From Clostridiales bacterium (GTDB lineage: Bacteria > Bacillota > Clostridia > Christensenellales > UBA1242): 64,000 nucleotides of DNA. The notes under the pieces are model-generated. The model ran no database searches. It worked only from the letters and a program-made list of their open reading frames with translations, and was not told the DNA's origin. Position 1 is the first letter of the stretch. Each line of letters starts with the position of its first letter. A program made the position numbers and the translations under genes. Below, in pieces: positions 42,343 through 52,770 of this stretch. The stretch is from assembly GCA_003524095.1 (NCBI GenBank), contig DOEE01000002.1:1-64000 (forward strand). Direction: 5' to 3'.

Positions 42343-45300
42343 TTATGCTTCCTGCATTCCTACAAGATATGGATATGTTAAATCTGTAACATAAATGTTT
42401 TTGTCGCCTTCTTTCAAGTCTTTCAAGGCATTTTTCAAATCACTAATTTGAGAAACTTTGGTTACTCCGCCTATAGTGGTTTCTGTACCCATATTCTCAC
42501 TTTCTACCATATAGAAGTTGTTTTCACAAGTTAGGTTAGTACTTGAATTGCTTACAAAGTAGTATACTCCGCTATTTCCAGCCGAAGTTGTATCCTTTGT
42601 AAAGTTAACTACGACATAACAATTCTTAATTAATGCACTCTCGTTACTTGCAACTTGAATATTTCCAACTAGTCCACCAATGTTTGTAGTAATTTCTAAT
42701 GATGATGTAAGTTTGAGTGTAAGTCTTGAGTACGAATTAGAAATTACACCTTTGGTCATAGTTCCAGCAATTCCGCCATAGATTATGCTTTTGCCTTTGC
42801 CCGAAGTAGAACTTAGATATTTTGTGTCAACCACATTTACATTTCCAAGTGAGTAACATCTATCAATTGTTCCTGCGTTTTCGTTTGTTATTCCACCAAC
42901 ATAATTTGATGTAATATCTCCCGAGAAGAAAGTTTTCGAAATTGTTCCAGAGTTCTGATTTGCAATTCCTGCAACTTGAGAAACTACTTCGCCGTCATTT
43001 AGCGAGTAAATTCCAAATGTTTGAGTAGTTGTGTTTTCTCCTACTTTTACACTAGAATTGCTAATAGTTCCTTGGTTGTTAGTAGTGATACCTGCAACAC
43101 GTACAGTCTCGCTTACTGCGCTATTGGCTGTTACTTTGATTACTCCTTTATGAGTAGTGGAAATATTGACATTATCAATTGTTCCTGTGTTTTCAATAGC
43201 TAGACCCGCTACCCTAACTGTTTTGTTTCCACTTGCACCCAACTTGAAGTTAATTTCAAAATTCAAGTTTTTGATAGTTCCAGCGTTTTTAAGCATAAAT
43301 GCTTGATAAATAGAAAGATTTGTTCCTTGATAAGCCTTTGGACTTAGTACTGAAATGGTTGGGTTAGAAACAACGTCCAATGATTCATTGTATTTTTTTG
43401 GAATACCAACAATTGAACCAGTAAAGTCGTCTGTAATCATATTCCATTCAAGTTGTTGTTCGCCGTCTTTGATGTTTATGTTTTCATCAACTTCAAAATG
43501 TCTTTGAGTAAAGTATCTAATACTATTTAATTGAACGTAATTTGAAACGTTATAAGGAAGCATTTCTGATCCATCGCCGTGATTAAATACTGCAAAACTA
43601 TCTCCAGCATTTCTTACAAATGTTTTTGATTTAAGATTTCCAGTACTATCCGCCGTTCCAACCATAATAGTAATACCAAAGTTGTAATCAGTACCAACAT
43701 TTGTTAATTGATAACTATTTGGAGTTTTGCCATTTTCGGCTTCGATAAATACAATATCCGAAACTGTCAAATTGTATGTTCCGTTATTTACAGTGTAATC
43801 AAAATGTCTATTTTTGATTTGTGCATAAGGTCTATTAGCGTTGCCTTTTACTTCGCTTTCACCAGTTGTCTTGTAAGTATCTGCTGTCTTAATCCAATAA
43901 TTATTAAATTCATCAGCACTTACATCAGAAACTTTGTAACTCATAACAATTTGAACATTATGACCTTTGCTTTCGTCAATATTCCAAGAAAGTCTTCCTG
44001 TATTTTGGTCAAAGTTGGCACTGGTTGGACTTGCTGGAATTTCAATATTTTTAACATTTGAGAAACTTGAACTAATATATGCTGTACTTGAACTTGTTGA
44101 ATTGTAGTTTAGACTACCGATTGCTTGAACATATACTTTGAGTGTTGCACCATTGTCGATGTTTGCACCAAGCCTATCAATTACCTTGCTAATATCCAAG
44201 TATCCATAATTGCCTTCAAAACTAAAGAATCCTTTGTATTCATTATCATCGGAGTTAATTGAAGTTCCGTCGAATATTTTGTCTATATATGCTTCGTTTT
44301 CGTCCTTGACTTGAGTGATAACCAATGCCCTATATGCTTCGGCATTATTAATATTTTGCCATCTTACTCTGTTGGTCGAAACATTGTCACCAAGGTCAAT
44401 TTTTACGTTTTCAAGCACTGGAGAACTTAGTTTTTCGGTCTCCAAAGTTTGTTCGGCAGATGTTATTACAAATTGAGTACCTTGACTAGCATTGTTTGGA
44501 CTATATCTAACCGAGAATTTGTATTTGCCAATTGGCATTTCATCGTTTAAGTTATAACTGTTATTATAACTTGTAATCTCGCCAAATAGTGGATAGGAAG
44601 TGTATGTTTCGTTAAGCACTCCGTTTTCGTTTTCGTCATTTCCGTCTTCAAATTCCATGGTTTTGTTGACAATATTTGTCCAACTATCATTTTCATATCT
44701 ATCTAGTTTAAACTCAGTATGTGCAAGTTGTTTGTTAATAAGTTCTGTACTTTCAGTACCCCACTTAAACACACCATTTTGAACGCTTACCGTAGGTGTT
44801 GGAAGTTTGGTTACTGTAATTGTTTCTGATTCACTTCCATTTAGATAGTATTCGCCAACCGACGATTTTCCAAGCGCACGAATCTTAATTGCATATTCGC
44901 CTGGCTCGTTAATTATGGCCTTGCCATCAACTTCTTTGGTTAGGCTATATTTATTTCCCGTAGTTTGGATTTCGATGTTTTTGTTGTTGTGAATGATACT
45001 AATTGCAAATCCTTGAATATTTGTATAAGTATTATCACTATTCCAAGACAATGTTCCCAAATCGTCAATAGTCAAATCAATTGGAACTGCTACTCTTGAA
45101 TATCCTTTGGTTTCAACCTTGTCTCCGTCAAAGTAGTTATCAGAAGTATTTGCCAAAATTCCTTGTTTGATATCATCAACGTGAGTTGCAATTATATCTA
45201 TTGTATAAGTTGTGCTTGCATCATTAAACCATATTACTGCCGAATCATTAGGGTCTTTGATTGTTGGAATATCGAATGATTGTACGTCTCCAGCAACTGC

Positions 45301-48300
45301 TTCGATAAGTGTTGAATAATCGCCGTATTCTGTGCCATTAGTGTCTTTTAATGTCACTCTATAAGCATTTGCTTTTGGAACTGACTTCCATTTAAACATT
45401 CCATTTTCAACCCAAATATCTTCGTTGCTAATTTTCAATGTACTTGAAGTCATATCTAGTTTTGTCGCAATCAAGCCCATTCCGCTTTGTTCAAGTGGAT
45501 TACCCTCAGTCACAAATAGTCTTTCGACACGTTCGGTATCAATAACACCTTTGCCATTACCAATTTCTTGTTTACGAATAATGTAACTTCCTACACCATA
45601 TTCTGAGTTGCCACTAATTGTATATTTGGTTACTCTGTCTATAACCGTCTCTTCGCCTTCGCCATTTCTAATTTCGTCAAAGTCGATAACGTGTCTTAGT
45701 TTCTTGTAAGTTTCGTACTCTTGTTCTGTTGTGCCTGCAACATTTAGCATCTTGTTCCATTGACTTGAAATACCATTTTTCCAAGTCCTCAAAGCATTTT
45801 TGTAGTCAGTTTCGTCAGTATATTCTAATCTATCTGGAGCATATTCAAATGGTCCATAAATAAATAGTTTTGTAGAAGTTGACCCATTAGAAGTTGCCCA
45901 ACTAATCTCGCTACTTCTAACTTTTAATTCAATATTGCTTAGAATATTCATGTATTCGTCGCCATAACTATAAATATCACTATTTAAGTATGCCTTGTCT
46001 TCTCCAGTTAGCGCCAAACTATTAGGTGTTCCAACAACACTCAAGTACAAATTGTAATTTGTGTTTTTGGCTATATTTTGGTCTAATTTTCTTTCGTCAG
46101 AATAATCTGCAAATATTTCGGTTAGTTGTCTTGAATAATAACTGATATCAGATATATTTCCGCCATCAGAAGTATTAACGTCTCTTACATAAATTTTCTT
46201 TTCGGCATCTTTTGCAAATAGTTTGTAAGTTGTATGATATTCTGTTGTTTCGGTTGCCTTAGGAACTAATTTCCATAGTGCCTTTCCAACTTCGAGTTTG
46301 TTGTCATTCGACCAAGCCGATGGTGTATAAGGTTTGAAGGCTATTAATTCTTGTTTGTATTTTCCATCAACCGACGATATTACTCCAGTCTCCAAGTTTG
46401 TGCTTATGTTGTTTCCAACTGGAGCAACCTTGACTGAGTACTGACCAGCCTTGTAAGAAACCTGTTCTTCGGTATCTACTGAATTGATTGTGGTTGACAT
46501 ATTGTAGTTAAATACCAAGTATTCGCCACTTTCATTTGCTTGGAATTCATTGCCAACTTTTTGACAAACTTCCATTCCATTTGCGCTTATAATGGTTTCT
46601 ACCCCGTTTAGCGAAAGTCTCGCTTTATATAGTGGTGCTAGAATACTATCCGCAGTCTCACCACCAGCACTAAGTAGGTTGATTTTTTGATTTAGATATT
46701 CTATTGCTTTTTGAGTCATGTCATCTGAAGATTTCATGCCAAGGTCGGTACTTAACCCTTCGGACTTATATGTTCCGTCTTGGTATGGAGTAAGCATATC
46801 TCTCAAATCGCTAATACTTATACTCCATGCAATTCTTCCGTCTCTTACAAATACATTCTCTGCACTTGGAGATTTATAAAGAACTGTGAAATTTGTGTTT
46901 TTGTCATATTCAAAAGTACTAACAATTGTCTTAGTTGGGTCGGTTACTGCACTAACTACAAAATTAAAGTACCCAACTCCGTCAAACTCAGTATTCTTGA
47001 AGTCATATGAATTGTTTGTTGTATAAGTTGTATAAAGTGTTTTGTCTTTTTGTTTAAATTCAATCTTGTATAGGTTTGCACCATCAACCGCTGTCCAGCC
47101 AAATTTCTTGTTAGAATTTTCGACAGAATATCCAACGTTTGGAGTCTCAGTAACATAGGTGACCATTATTTCGTCACTTTGGTCACTAGTAAGTAGACCG
47201 ATTGAATTGGTTGTAGCCAATGTTGTGTTGCCTTGAACTCTCATTCTAATTGAGTAAGACCCTTGTGCTTTGTTTTTGTCTAACAATTGACCAATTAATT
47301 TGCCCGCACCACTTGATGCTGGGTTATAGATTGTAATCTCTTGGTCTTCGCCAATAGCGTACATATAATTAAGATTTTCGGTCGTATTATTTGGATCGTT
47401 CCAAGTTAGCATTGGATCACCAACACTAATTGTAACTGTGTCTTTTTTGTCTGGATTTTCTGGATCAGGTTCTACTGGGTCAACTTGATAAGTTGCACTG
47501 CTAGTTGAAGCCTTGATAACCAAGTTGTTTGGGGCAAGTAATTTCTTAAATTCAAACTTATCTCCCCAAGTACTAGACAATTTTCCGTTTGCATATGTCA
47601 AAATTTGAATGTTATATAGTTCGTTTATGAGAAGTCCAGTGCCTGCGTTATTAGCCTTGATATCATCTTCGCTAAGAGTGTTTGTAGTCATGTCAAATAC
47701 TATGCTTTTGGTTGCAGATGCTTCTTCGCCAGTCTGTTCTTCCCATACACCCGTAACTTTGACTTTGTATGTAGCACCCGCTACTTCTTCCCAAGTAATT
47801 ACGCCATTTTTTGTAAATGCTTTGGTTGTAGTCAATCTTTCGTAAACTTCGCTTGTAACTAATTCACTATCAACTACTCTTGCATTGTTTCCTAGCAATT
47901 TAAGTTTGATAAAGTAACTTCCAAAATCGCTTAGCCCTAATTCATTCAAATCGATTTTGAATGGTTCGCCTTCGCCACCATCTCTTAGTCCCGCTTCGAC
48001 ACTTGCATATGGCAAATTTTCGGAAGTATAAACTTTTTCGGCATATTTTACAACAATTCTTTGAGTGTCTTTTGTGGCATCTGTGCTATCGGTTGGAATT
48101 GCACTCGCCTTGAGAGTTATTGTTTGATTTGAAAGCGAAATTACATTGCTATCGGACACATATCCTGTTTCTTCGTCTTTGAAATACTCAATTTGTCCAT
48201 TAACTATTCTAACTTTCATTGTGCTGATTACTGAGTAAGTTCCGTCTTCAGCCTTGCTTTCAAATACAATCTCATATTCGCTAGCAGTCATATCAAAGGA

Positions 48301-51300
48301 TATATCTGACCATGCTGCGGTATTTTTGTTAAACACATTTGCTTTGTTTATATAAACTTCGTAGTGCAATGCTTCGGGACTTTGAGTTCCTGCTGGTGTA
48401 TAGCCATTGATAATAAATTCACCATTTGCACTAATATTTAGAGTACTACTTAGTTTTGTAATTGTAATTGGACTTGATGTTACGCCCGACAAGTATCCTA
48501 AGTTATTAGTTGAGTCGTATTCTTTGTCAGTATAGCCCTTGACTACAAAATAGTAATCGGCAGGTTCGGCATTTTCGCCTAGTAGTTCGTTTGTAAATTT
48601 GAACATTATCTTGCCATTTTCAAATTTAACAACATTTACATTCACTGTGTTAACTTTGTTTTCGCCATCAATTACTTCGTAAGATACTGTTGCCGATGTA
48701 ACCACATCGTTTTCAACAACAATACCTGACATATGGATAGTTTGAGTAGACTTGGTTTCGCCGTCTTTGTTGAATGTTAGAACATATTTGGTTGCGTCCT
48801 TGTCAGGAGTCCAAACAATATAATCTCCAACTTTGTCTAGGTCGTTTGATGTTGTAATCATTCGCGCTTTAACACTATTAGATATATCGCTTGTCAAATA
48901 TCCCACACTACTAATTTGAATAGCAAATTCGTTTTCGCCAATATAATTAGAACTATTGATTGTAATAGTTTGATTTTGATAATCAACAGCATATTCATCG
49001 TTTGAAATCATATTGCTGTTTGCAAACAATGTTATAACATAAGGTCTTTTGCCTTCGCCAACACCCAAGAATGTGTCAGATAGTGTATAAGTTAATGTTC
49101 CATTTGATACCGAAACAGTTTCGGCTTTGTTTAGTTTGACAATTGTGTTTTCTTTGGCATTTTCGGTTGTAAGTAGACAGCCAGTAACTTCGTAATCAAG
49201 TGTTGGAATTACTCTTACTAGAATGTTTCCGCTAACACCGCTGATTTCTGGAATGTCAAATAGATTGTAAGAAATTAATTCGTTAACATTGCCAGATAGG
49301 TTTTCGGCAACCTTAGTCCATTCGCCAGTTGTTTTGTATTCAAGAGTATATTGTGCTTGGCTATGAATACTAGTCCAAACAACGTTTTTCTCGTTTGCTG
49401 TAACACCAATTTGAGAACTTATTACTCTAATCTCAATTGATGTTTCGTTTGAATCAAACCCAAATGGAATATCTTTGGATATTGATGTATCAGCGTTATC
49501 GTTTGTAAGTTTTGCTTTGATAGTAACACTATATGTATTTGTGTCTGCTATTCCTAAATTCTTTAGGGTTCTAATAATATCTTGACCTTTGGTTTCTGGT
49601 TTGATTGTAATTGGTTCTTTCCCTGCCACAGTCAAAATATAATTAATATTGTCAGCACTATCAAGTGTTGTAAATTTGATAGATGGTTCGTTGCTATTAT
49701 TTGTGTCAATTACGCTAATAAGTTCAACTTCGCCAAGTGCAATAGCATAAGACGTAGTGCTTTCTTGACCATTGAATCTGCTAGAAATGCTTTGGCTAAC
49801 GGTTATTCCAACCACTTGGTTTTTGAAGTTTTCTTCAAGAATTTGATTAATATCATAGCCATAATAGCCCGACATGTTTGGTGTATCACTTTCTTCAAGT
49901 GTTACGGTCTTTCTGAGTGTTCTTGTAGCCCAATTATCGTTGGACACATAGAATTTGAGTGTAAATCTTTGACCAACAACTTCTGAAACTGACCATGTTA
50001 ACAAATTTTGAGTACTTGGGTTTTCTGGGTCATCGTTTGAAACTACTTGAACTTTGGTATTGCTTGGTGTATTAGACAATTCAAATGTCTTGCTAGATAC
50101 AAAGCCATTGAGTTTTCCTTTTGTTCCCGTATTTGACGCTTGACCGCCATAGCCTTGAATATTAATCTTTATTTCTGTTACACCATTATCAGCATTTACT
50201 AGTTCGGAGATAATTTCGGCAAAAGTTTTGTTTTGAACGTTTAATGTATTTAGATTGACTTGCATTTCTGTCGATGTTGCCATTACTTTTGCTTCATAAT
50301 TTGTCCCGTCAACTCTAATCATATATTCATAGGAATTTTCGGTTGGGAATGTTAGGACATAATTATTTAGAGTTATGTTATTTTCGTCAACTTTATTAAG
50401 TCTACTGAATTCAATTACACTCGAAACCGCCGAATCAATGCCATCGGAATTATCGTCATTGACACCCTTGGTTGTAACTGTTATTTTGGCAGAGCCAGTC
50501 ATGTCACTTAGTTTTTCAGCCATGTCAAATTGAACATAGCCATTTACAATTGTGTAATCATTAGTTGAAATTGTAAATTTGTCAGTTTCTCCATTTTTAA
50601 ACAAAGTTATAATGTAGTCTTTGAAATATTCTGCCCCACTAACTGGTTTGAATTTCAAAATAGAGTCACTGCTAATTGAGATTGATTGAGAATCAACTGC
50701 ATCAGCAATTCTAATTGTCTTGGAATTTAGTTTGCAAATTTCTCCAGTTGCCGAATTAACTGCTGGATTTGGTGCTTTGGCATTTGAATTAATGCCTACA
50801 AACCTTCCATAAATATCATACTCTCCAGCAGAAAGATTATATTCGGTTATATCAATGTTTTTGATATTAATAGGAATACTTCCATTTGTATCATTGACAT
50901 CAACAAACACAAATCTGCTTCCGGCTTGTTCGTAGCCATTTGTAGATTTTTTAAGGAAGAACAAGTCTACACCTTGAATATATGAATTTGCTCTACCAGT
51001 TGACAAAACATTGTCTGAACCTAGACTAGCAGAAGTCATTTTGCCAAGAAGAATAAATTTATACTCGGAAACTTGGCTAGTGATTGTATTTGATTTGTCG
51101 CCATAAGCAAATACCTTGAGAGTATAGTCTCCTTCGTATCCACCCGCTTGTGACCACAAACTAGACATATCAAAAGATGTCCCCTCGGCATATTCATTTT
51201 CGGCAGGATAAACTCGCACGTTGCCTTTGAAAATATTATATCTAAATTTTACTTTGTATTTGTCTTCATACACCTTTGGAACATCCCACGAAAGAATTGA

Positions 51301-52500
51301 ACCTAGATGTGGTTGATTAGTTGTAATATCTTCGACAAACTTAAGACCATTTAGTTGATATGGATTATCACTGGTTGCCATTTTGTGAGAGATTGTAAAC
51401 TGTGGTTTAAGTAATTTTTGAACCTTGATTGTTTCTGTTGAAATACTAGCATAATATCTAATGCCCGAAATTTCAACATAATTTTTGCCTTCGTTTACTG
51501 CAACATCGTATTTTTCGGGATATAGAACAACACTGATATTATACTCGTTTAGAGTGTCATCAATTTTATCAAAGGCTTCGTCATATCTAAGGGTGATTTT
51601 TTGTACGCCATTTACGTCTGTATTAAATGGTTTTTTTGCACCAAAATGAAGGTCATATGACTTGGAATATTTTGAACTTACAAAAGATATAACTCCATTG
51701 TTGTTGTTTAGTTCGGTTGCAACTCCTAATTGATGGAATTTGAGTATTTCGCTTGAAGCACTATCATTAACTGTAAAGTCGTCACCCCTAGCACTTACAC
51801 TAACTGCATAAGTATTCCCCCTTGGAAGTTCGTACTCGCATTTAATAATTGGTTGGTCTTTTGGAGTGCTAAACTGTTCGCCAGTTTCCAAATTCGTATA
51901 AGTTACAAGATAACCACTAAGTCCGCTTACAAGTCCGTTTTCGCTTGGTGCATCAATTATATCTCTATTTGGCTTTTGAACTTTGGTTACTGCATTCCAT
52001 GTAACTTTGCCAGTTGTTGGATTGTAGTCAAGTCCAGAAGGTGCCAAAAAAGTTGACCTATCCGCCTTGGCCTCGCTTACACGCACATAAACATATGTAA
52101 ATTTGGTTGTGCCGAAAGGATAAAATTTAATAGTAGCCGAACCAGCCTTTTTAGCAACAAATGTCACATTTTGGGTGTGAGATTGTGAATACGAATAAAT
52201 GCCGTTTCTGGAACCCACTACGTCATCATGGTCGATTTCCCAATTAACTTGAGTTTGGGTGGTATTGGTTGGCCCCAAACTATAAGTTATCGTAAAGGCA
52301 TCGCCCTTTCCGCACTTAATATCTAAATATCCGGTTTCGGGATTTCTCACCGAACCTTCAAATTCACTTGTAATAGAAATGGTGTCCACAGCGACTGGTG
52401 TTACGCCCGGAGTAGTATTCCCCGAACATGAACATGCACTCATAATAGCCGTAGCACACATAATCATTAAACTTGCAATAATTGTTTTAACCTTTTTCAT
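42343..52500 (-). CDS. Giant lipoprotein with many Fn3-like modules and GLUG-type C-terminus
   Basis: A 3385-residue surface lipoprotein. The start is the ATG at 52500, with AGGTG just upstream. The lipobox is IMSAC (Cys 23). After an N-terminal Ig-like part, Fn3-like modules repeat through most of the protein; each has a typical tryptophan strand, for example GKVTWNAVTK, GSILSWDVPK, NVVWTSIHSQ, GVITWEEVAG, KFGWTAVDGA, MFKWKSVPKA, RVRWQNINNA and RLSWNIDESK. The last 350 residues switch to GLUG-type repeats (NTGTIDNVNI, NQGTISNSSVKV, GGITNENAGTIDRCYSLGNV, GGLVGNI). It is predicted to be a long extracellular adhesin or scaffold. It sits directly upstream of sipW. Confidence 0.88.
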   Translation of the reverse strand: MKKVKTIIASLMIMCATAIMSACSCSGNTTPGVTPVAVDTISITSEFEGSVRNPETGYLDIKCGKGDAFTITYSLGPTNTTQTQVNWEIDHDDVVGSRNGIYSYSQSHTQNVTFVAKKAGSATIKFYPFGTTKFTYVYVRVSEAKADRSTFLAPSGLDYNPTTGKVTWNAVTKVQKPNRDIIDAPSENGLVSGLSGYLVTYTNLETGEQFSTPKDQPIIKCEYELPRGNTYAVSVSARGDDFTVNDSASSEILKFHQLGVATELNNNNGVISFVSSKYSKSYDLHFGAKKPFNTDVNGVQKITLRYDEAFDKIDDTLNEYNISVVLYPEKYDVAVNEGKNYVEISGIRYYASISTETIKVQKLLKPQFTISHKMATSDNPYQLNGLKFVEDITTNQPHLGSILSWDVPKVYEDKYKVKFRYNIFKGNVRVYPAENEYAEGTSFDMSSLWSQAGGYEGDYTLKVFAYGDKSNTITSQVSEYKFILLGKMTSASLGSDNVLSTGRANSYIQGVDLFFLKKSTNGYEQAGSRFVFVDVNDTNGSIPINIKNIDITEYNLSAGEYDIYGRFVGINSNAKAPNPAVNSATGEICKLNSKTIRIADAVDSQSISISSDSILKFKPVSGAEYFKDYIITLFKNGETDKFTISTNDYTIVNGYVQFDMAEKLSDMTGSAKITVTTKGVNDDNSDGIDSAVSSVIEFSRLNKVDENNITLNNYVLTFPTENSYEYMIRVDGTNYEAKVMATSTEMQVNLNTLNVQNKTFAEIISELVNADNGVTEIKINIQGYGGQASNTGTKGKLNGFVSSKTFELSNTPSNTKVQVVSNDDPENPSTQNLLTWSVSEVVGQRFTLKFYVSNDNWATRTLRKTVTLEESDTPNMSGYYGYDINQILEENFKNQVVGITVSQSISSRFNGQESTTSYAIALGEVELISVIDTNNSNEPSIKFTTLDSADNINYILTVAGKEPITIKPETKGQDIIRTLKNLGIADTNTYSVTIKAKLTNDNADTSISKDIPFGFDSNETSIEIRVISSQIGVTANEKNVVWTSIHSQAQYTLEYKTTGEWTKVAENLSGNVNELISYNLFDIPEISGVSGNILVRVIPTLDYEVTGCLLTTENAKENTIVKLNKAETVSVSNGTLTYTLSDTFLGVGEGKRPYVITLFANSNMISNDEYAVDYQNQTITINSSNYIGENEFAIQISSVGYLTSDISNSVKARMITTSNDLDKVGDYIVWTPDKDATKYVLTFNKDGETKSTQTIHMSGIVVENDVVTSATVSYEVIDGENKVNTVNVNVVKFENGKIMFKFTNELLGENAEPADYYFVVKGYTDKEYDSTNNLGYLSGVTSSPITITKLSSTLNISANGEFIINGYTPAGTQSPEALHYEVYINKANVFNKNTAAWSDISFDMTASEYEIVFESKAEDGTYSVISTMKVRIVNGQIEYFKDEETGYVSDSNVISLSNQTITLKASAIPTDSTDATKDTQRIVVKYAEKVYTSENLPYASVEAGLRDGGEGEPFKIDLNELGLSDFGSYFIKLKLLGNNARVVDSELVTSEVYERLTTTKAFTKNGVITWEEVAGATYKVKVTGVWEEQTGEEASATKSIVFDMTTNTLSEDDIKANNAGTGLLINELYNIQILTYANGKLSSTWGDKFEFKKLLAPNNLVIKASTSSATYQVDPVEPDPENPDKKDTVTISVGDPMLTWNDPNNTTENLNYMYAIGEDQEITIYNPASSGAGKLIGQLLDKNKAQGSYSIRMRVQGNTTLATTNSIGLLTSDQSDEIMVTYVTETPNVGYSVENSNKKFGWTAVDGANLYKIEFKQKDKTLYTTYTTNNSYDFKNTEFDGVGYFNFVVSAVTDPTKTIVSTFEYDKNTNFTVLYKSPSAENVFVRDGRIAWSISISDLRDMLTPYQDGTYKSEGLSTDLGMKSSDDMTQKAIEYLNQKINLLSAGGETADSILAPLYKARLSLNGVETIISANGMEVCQKVGNEFQANESGEYLVFNYNMSTTINSVDTEEQVSYKAGQYSVKVAPVGNNISTNLETGVISSVDGKYKQELIAFKPYTPSAWSNDNKLEVGKALWKLVPKATETTEYHTTYKLFAKDAEKKIYVRDVNTSDGGNISDISYYSRQLTEIFADYSDERKLDQNIAKNTNYNLYLSVVGTPNSLALTGEDKAYLNSDIYSYGDEYMNILSNIELKVRSSEISWATSNGSTSTKLFIYGPFEYAPDRLEYTDETDYKNALRTWKNGISSQWNKMLNVAGTTEQEYETYKKLRHVIDFDEIRNGEGEETVIDRVTKYTISGNSEYGVGSYIIRKQEIGNGKGVIDTERVERLFVTEGNPLEQSGMGLIATKLDMTSSTLKISNEDIWVENGMFKWKSVPKANAYRVTLKDTNGTEYGDYSTLIEAVAGDVQSFDIPTIKDPNDSAVIWFNDASTTYTIDIIATHVDDIKQGILANTSDNYFDGDKVETKGYSRVAVPIDLTIDDLGTLSWNSDNTYTNIQGFAISIIHNNKNIEIQTTGNKYSLTKEVDGKAIINEPGEYAIKIRALGKSSVGEYYLNGSESETITVTKLPTPTVSVQNGVFKWGTESTELINKQLAHTEFKLDRYENDSWTNIVNKTMEFEDGNDENENGVLNETYTSYPLFGEITSYNNSYNLNDEMPIGKYKFSVRYSPNNASQGTQFVITSAEQTLETEKLSSPVLENVKIDLGDNVSTNRVRWQNINNAEAYRALVITQVKDENEAYIDKIFDGTSINSDDNEYKGFFSFEGNYGYLDISKVIDRLGANIDNGATLKVYVQAIGSLNYNSTSSSTAYISSSFSNVKNIEIPASPTSANFDQNTGRLSWNIDESKGHNVQIVMSYKVSDVSADEFNNYWIKTADTYKTTGESEVKGNANRPYAQIKNRHFDYTVNNGTYNLTVSDIVFIEAENGKTPNSYQLTNVGTDYNFGITIMVGTADSTGNLKSKTFVRNAGDSFAVFNHGDGSEMLPYNVSNYVQLNSIRYFTQRHFEVDENINIKDGEQQLEWNMITDDFTGSIVGIPKKYNESLDVVSNPTISVLSPKAYQGTNLSIYQAFMLKNAGTIKNLNFEINFKLGASGNKTVRVAGLAIENTGTIDNVNISTTHKGVIKVTANSAVSETVRVAGITTNNQGTISNSSVKVGENTTTQTFGIYSLNDGEVVSQVAGIANQNSGTISKTFFSGDITSNYVGGITNENAGTIDRCYSLGNVNVVDTKYLSSTSGKGKSIIYGGIAGTMTKGVISNSYSRLTLKLTSSLEITTNIGGLVGNIQVASNESALIKNCYVVVNFTKDTTSAGNSGVYYFVSNSSTNLTCENNFYMVESENMGTETTIGGVTKVSQISDLKNALKDLKEGDKNIYVTDLTYPYLVGMQEA

Positions 52501-52692
52501 TCTAATCACCTTTTTATTTAAGTAATTTATCTTTGATATTTTAGCACATTATGTCGAAAATCAAAAATTATTTTGCTATATATATAAATATTTTTTATTT
52601 ATATTTATGTTGGTTTATTTTTTTGGATTTATAGCAAAAACTTCCAAAAAATTATGTATTTTGAAGTGGTGGACACATTTTTGAAATAATAT

Positions 52693-52722
52693 TTGACACC
52701 GCTTGTTTATTTAGGGTATACT
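52693..52722 (+). promoter_or_regulatory. Strong promoter of the 52771 gene
   Basis: TTGACA (52693-52698), 18-nt spacer, TATACT (52717-52722), with the dyad GTATAC-TACT-GTATAC (52716-52731) overlapping the -10 box. The GGGTATACTACT sequence resembles the promoter of the 9320 gene. Confidence 0.8.
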
Positions 52723-52770
52723 ACTGTATACAAAAATTGAATAAATTTTTTAAAATTAAGGAGGATAAAT

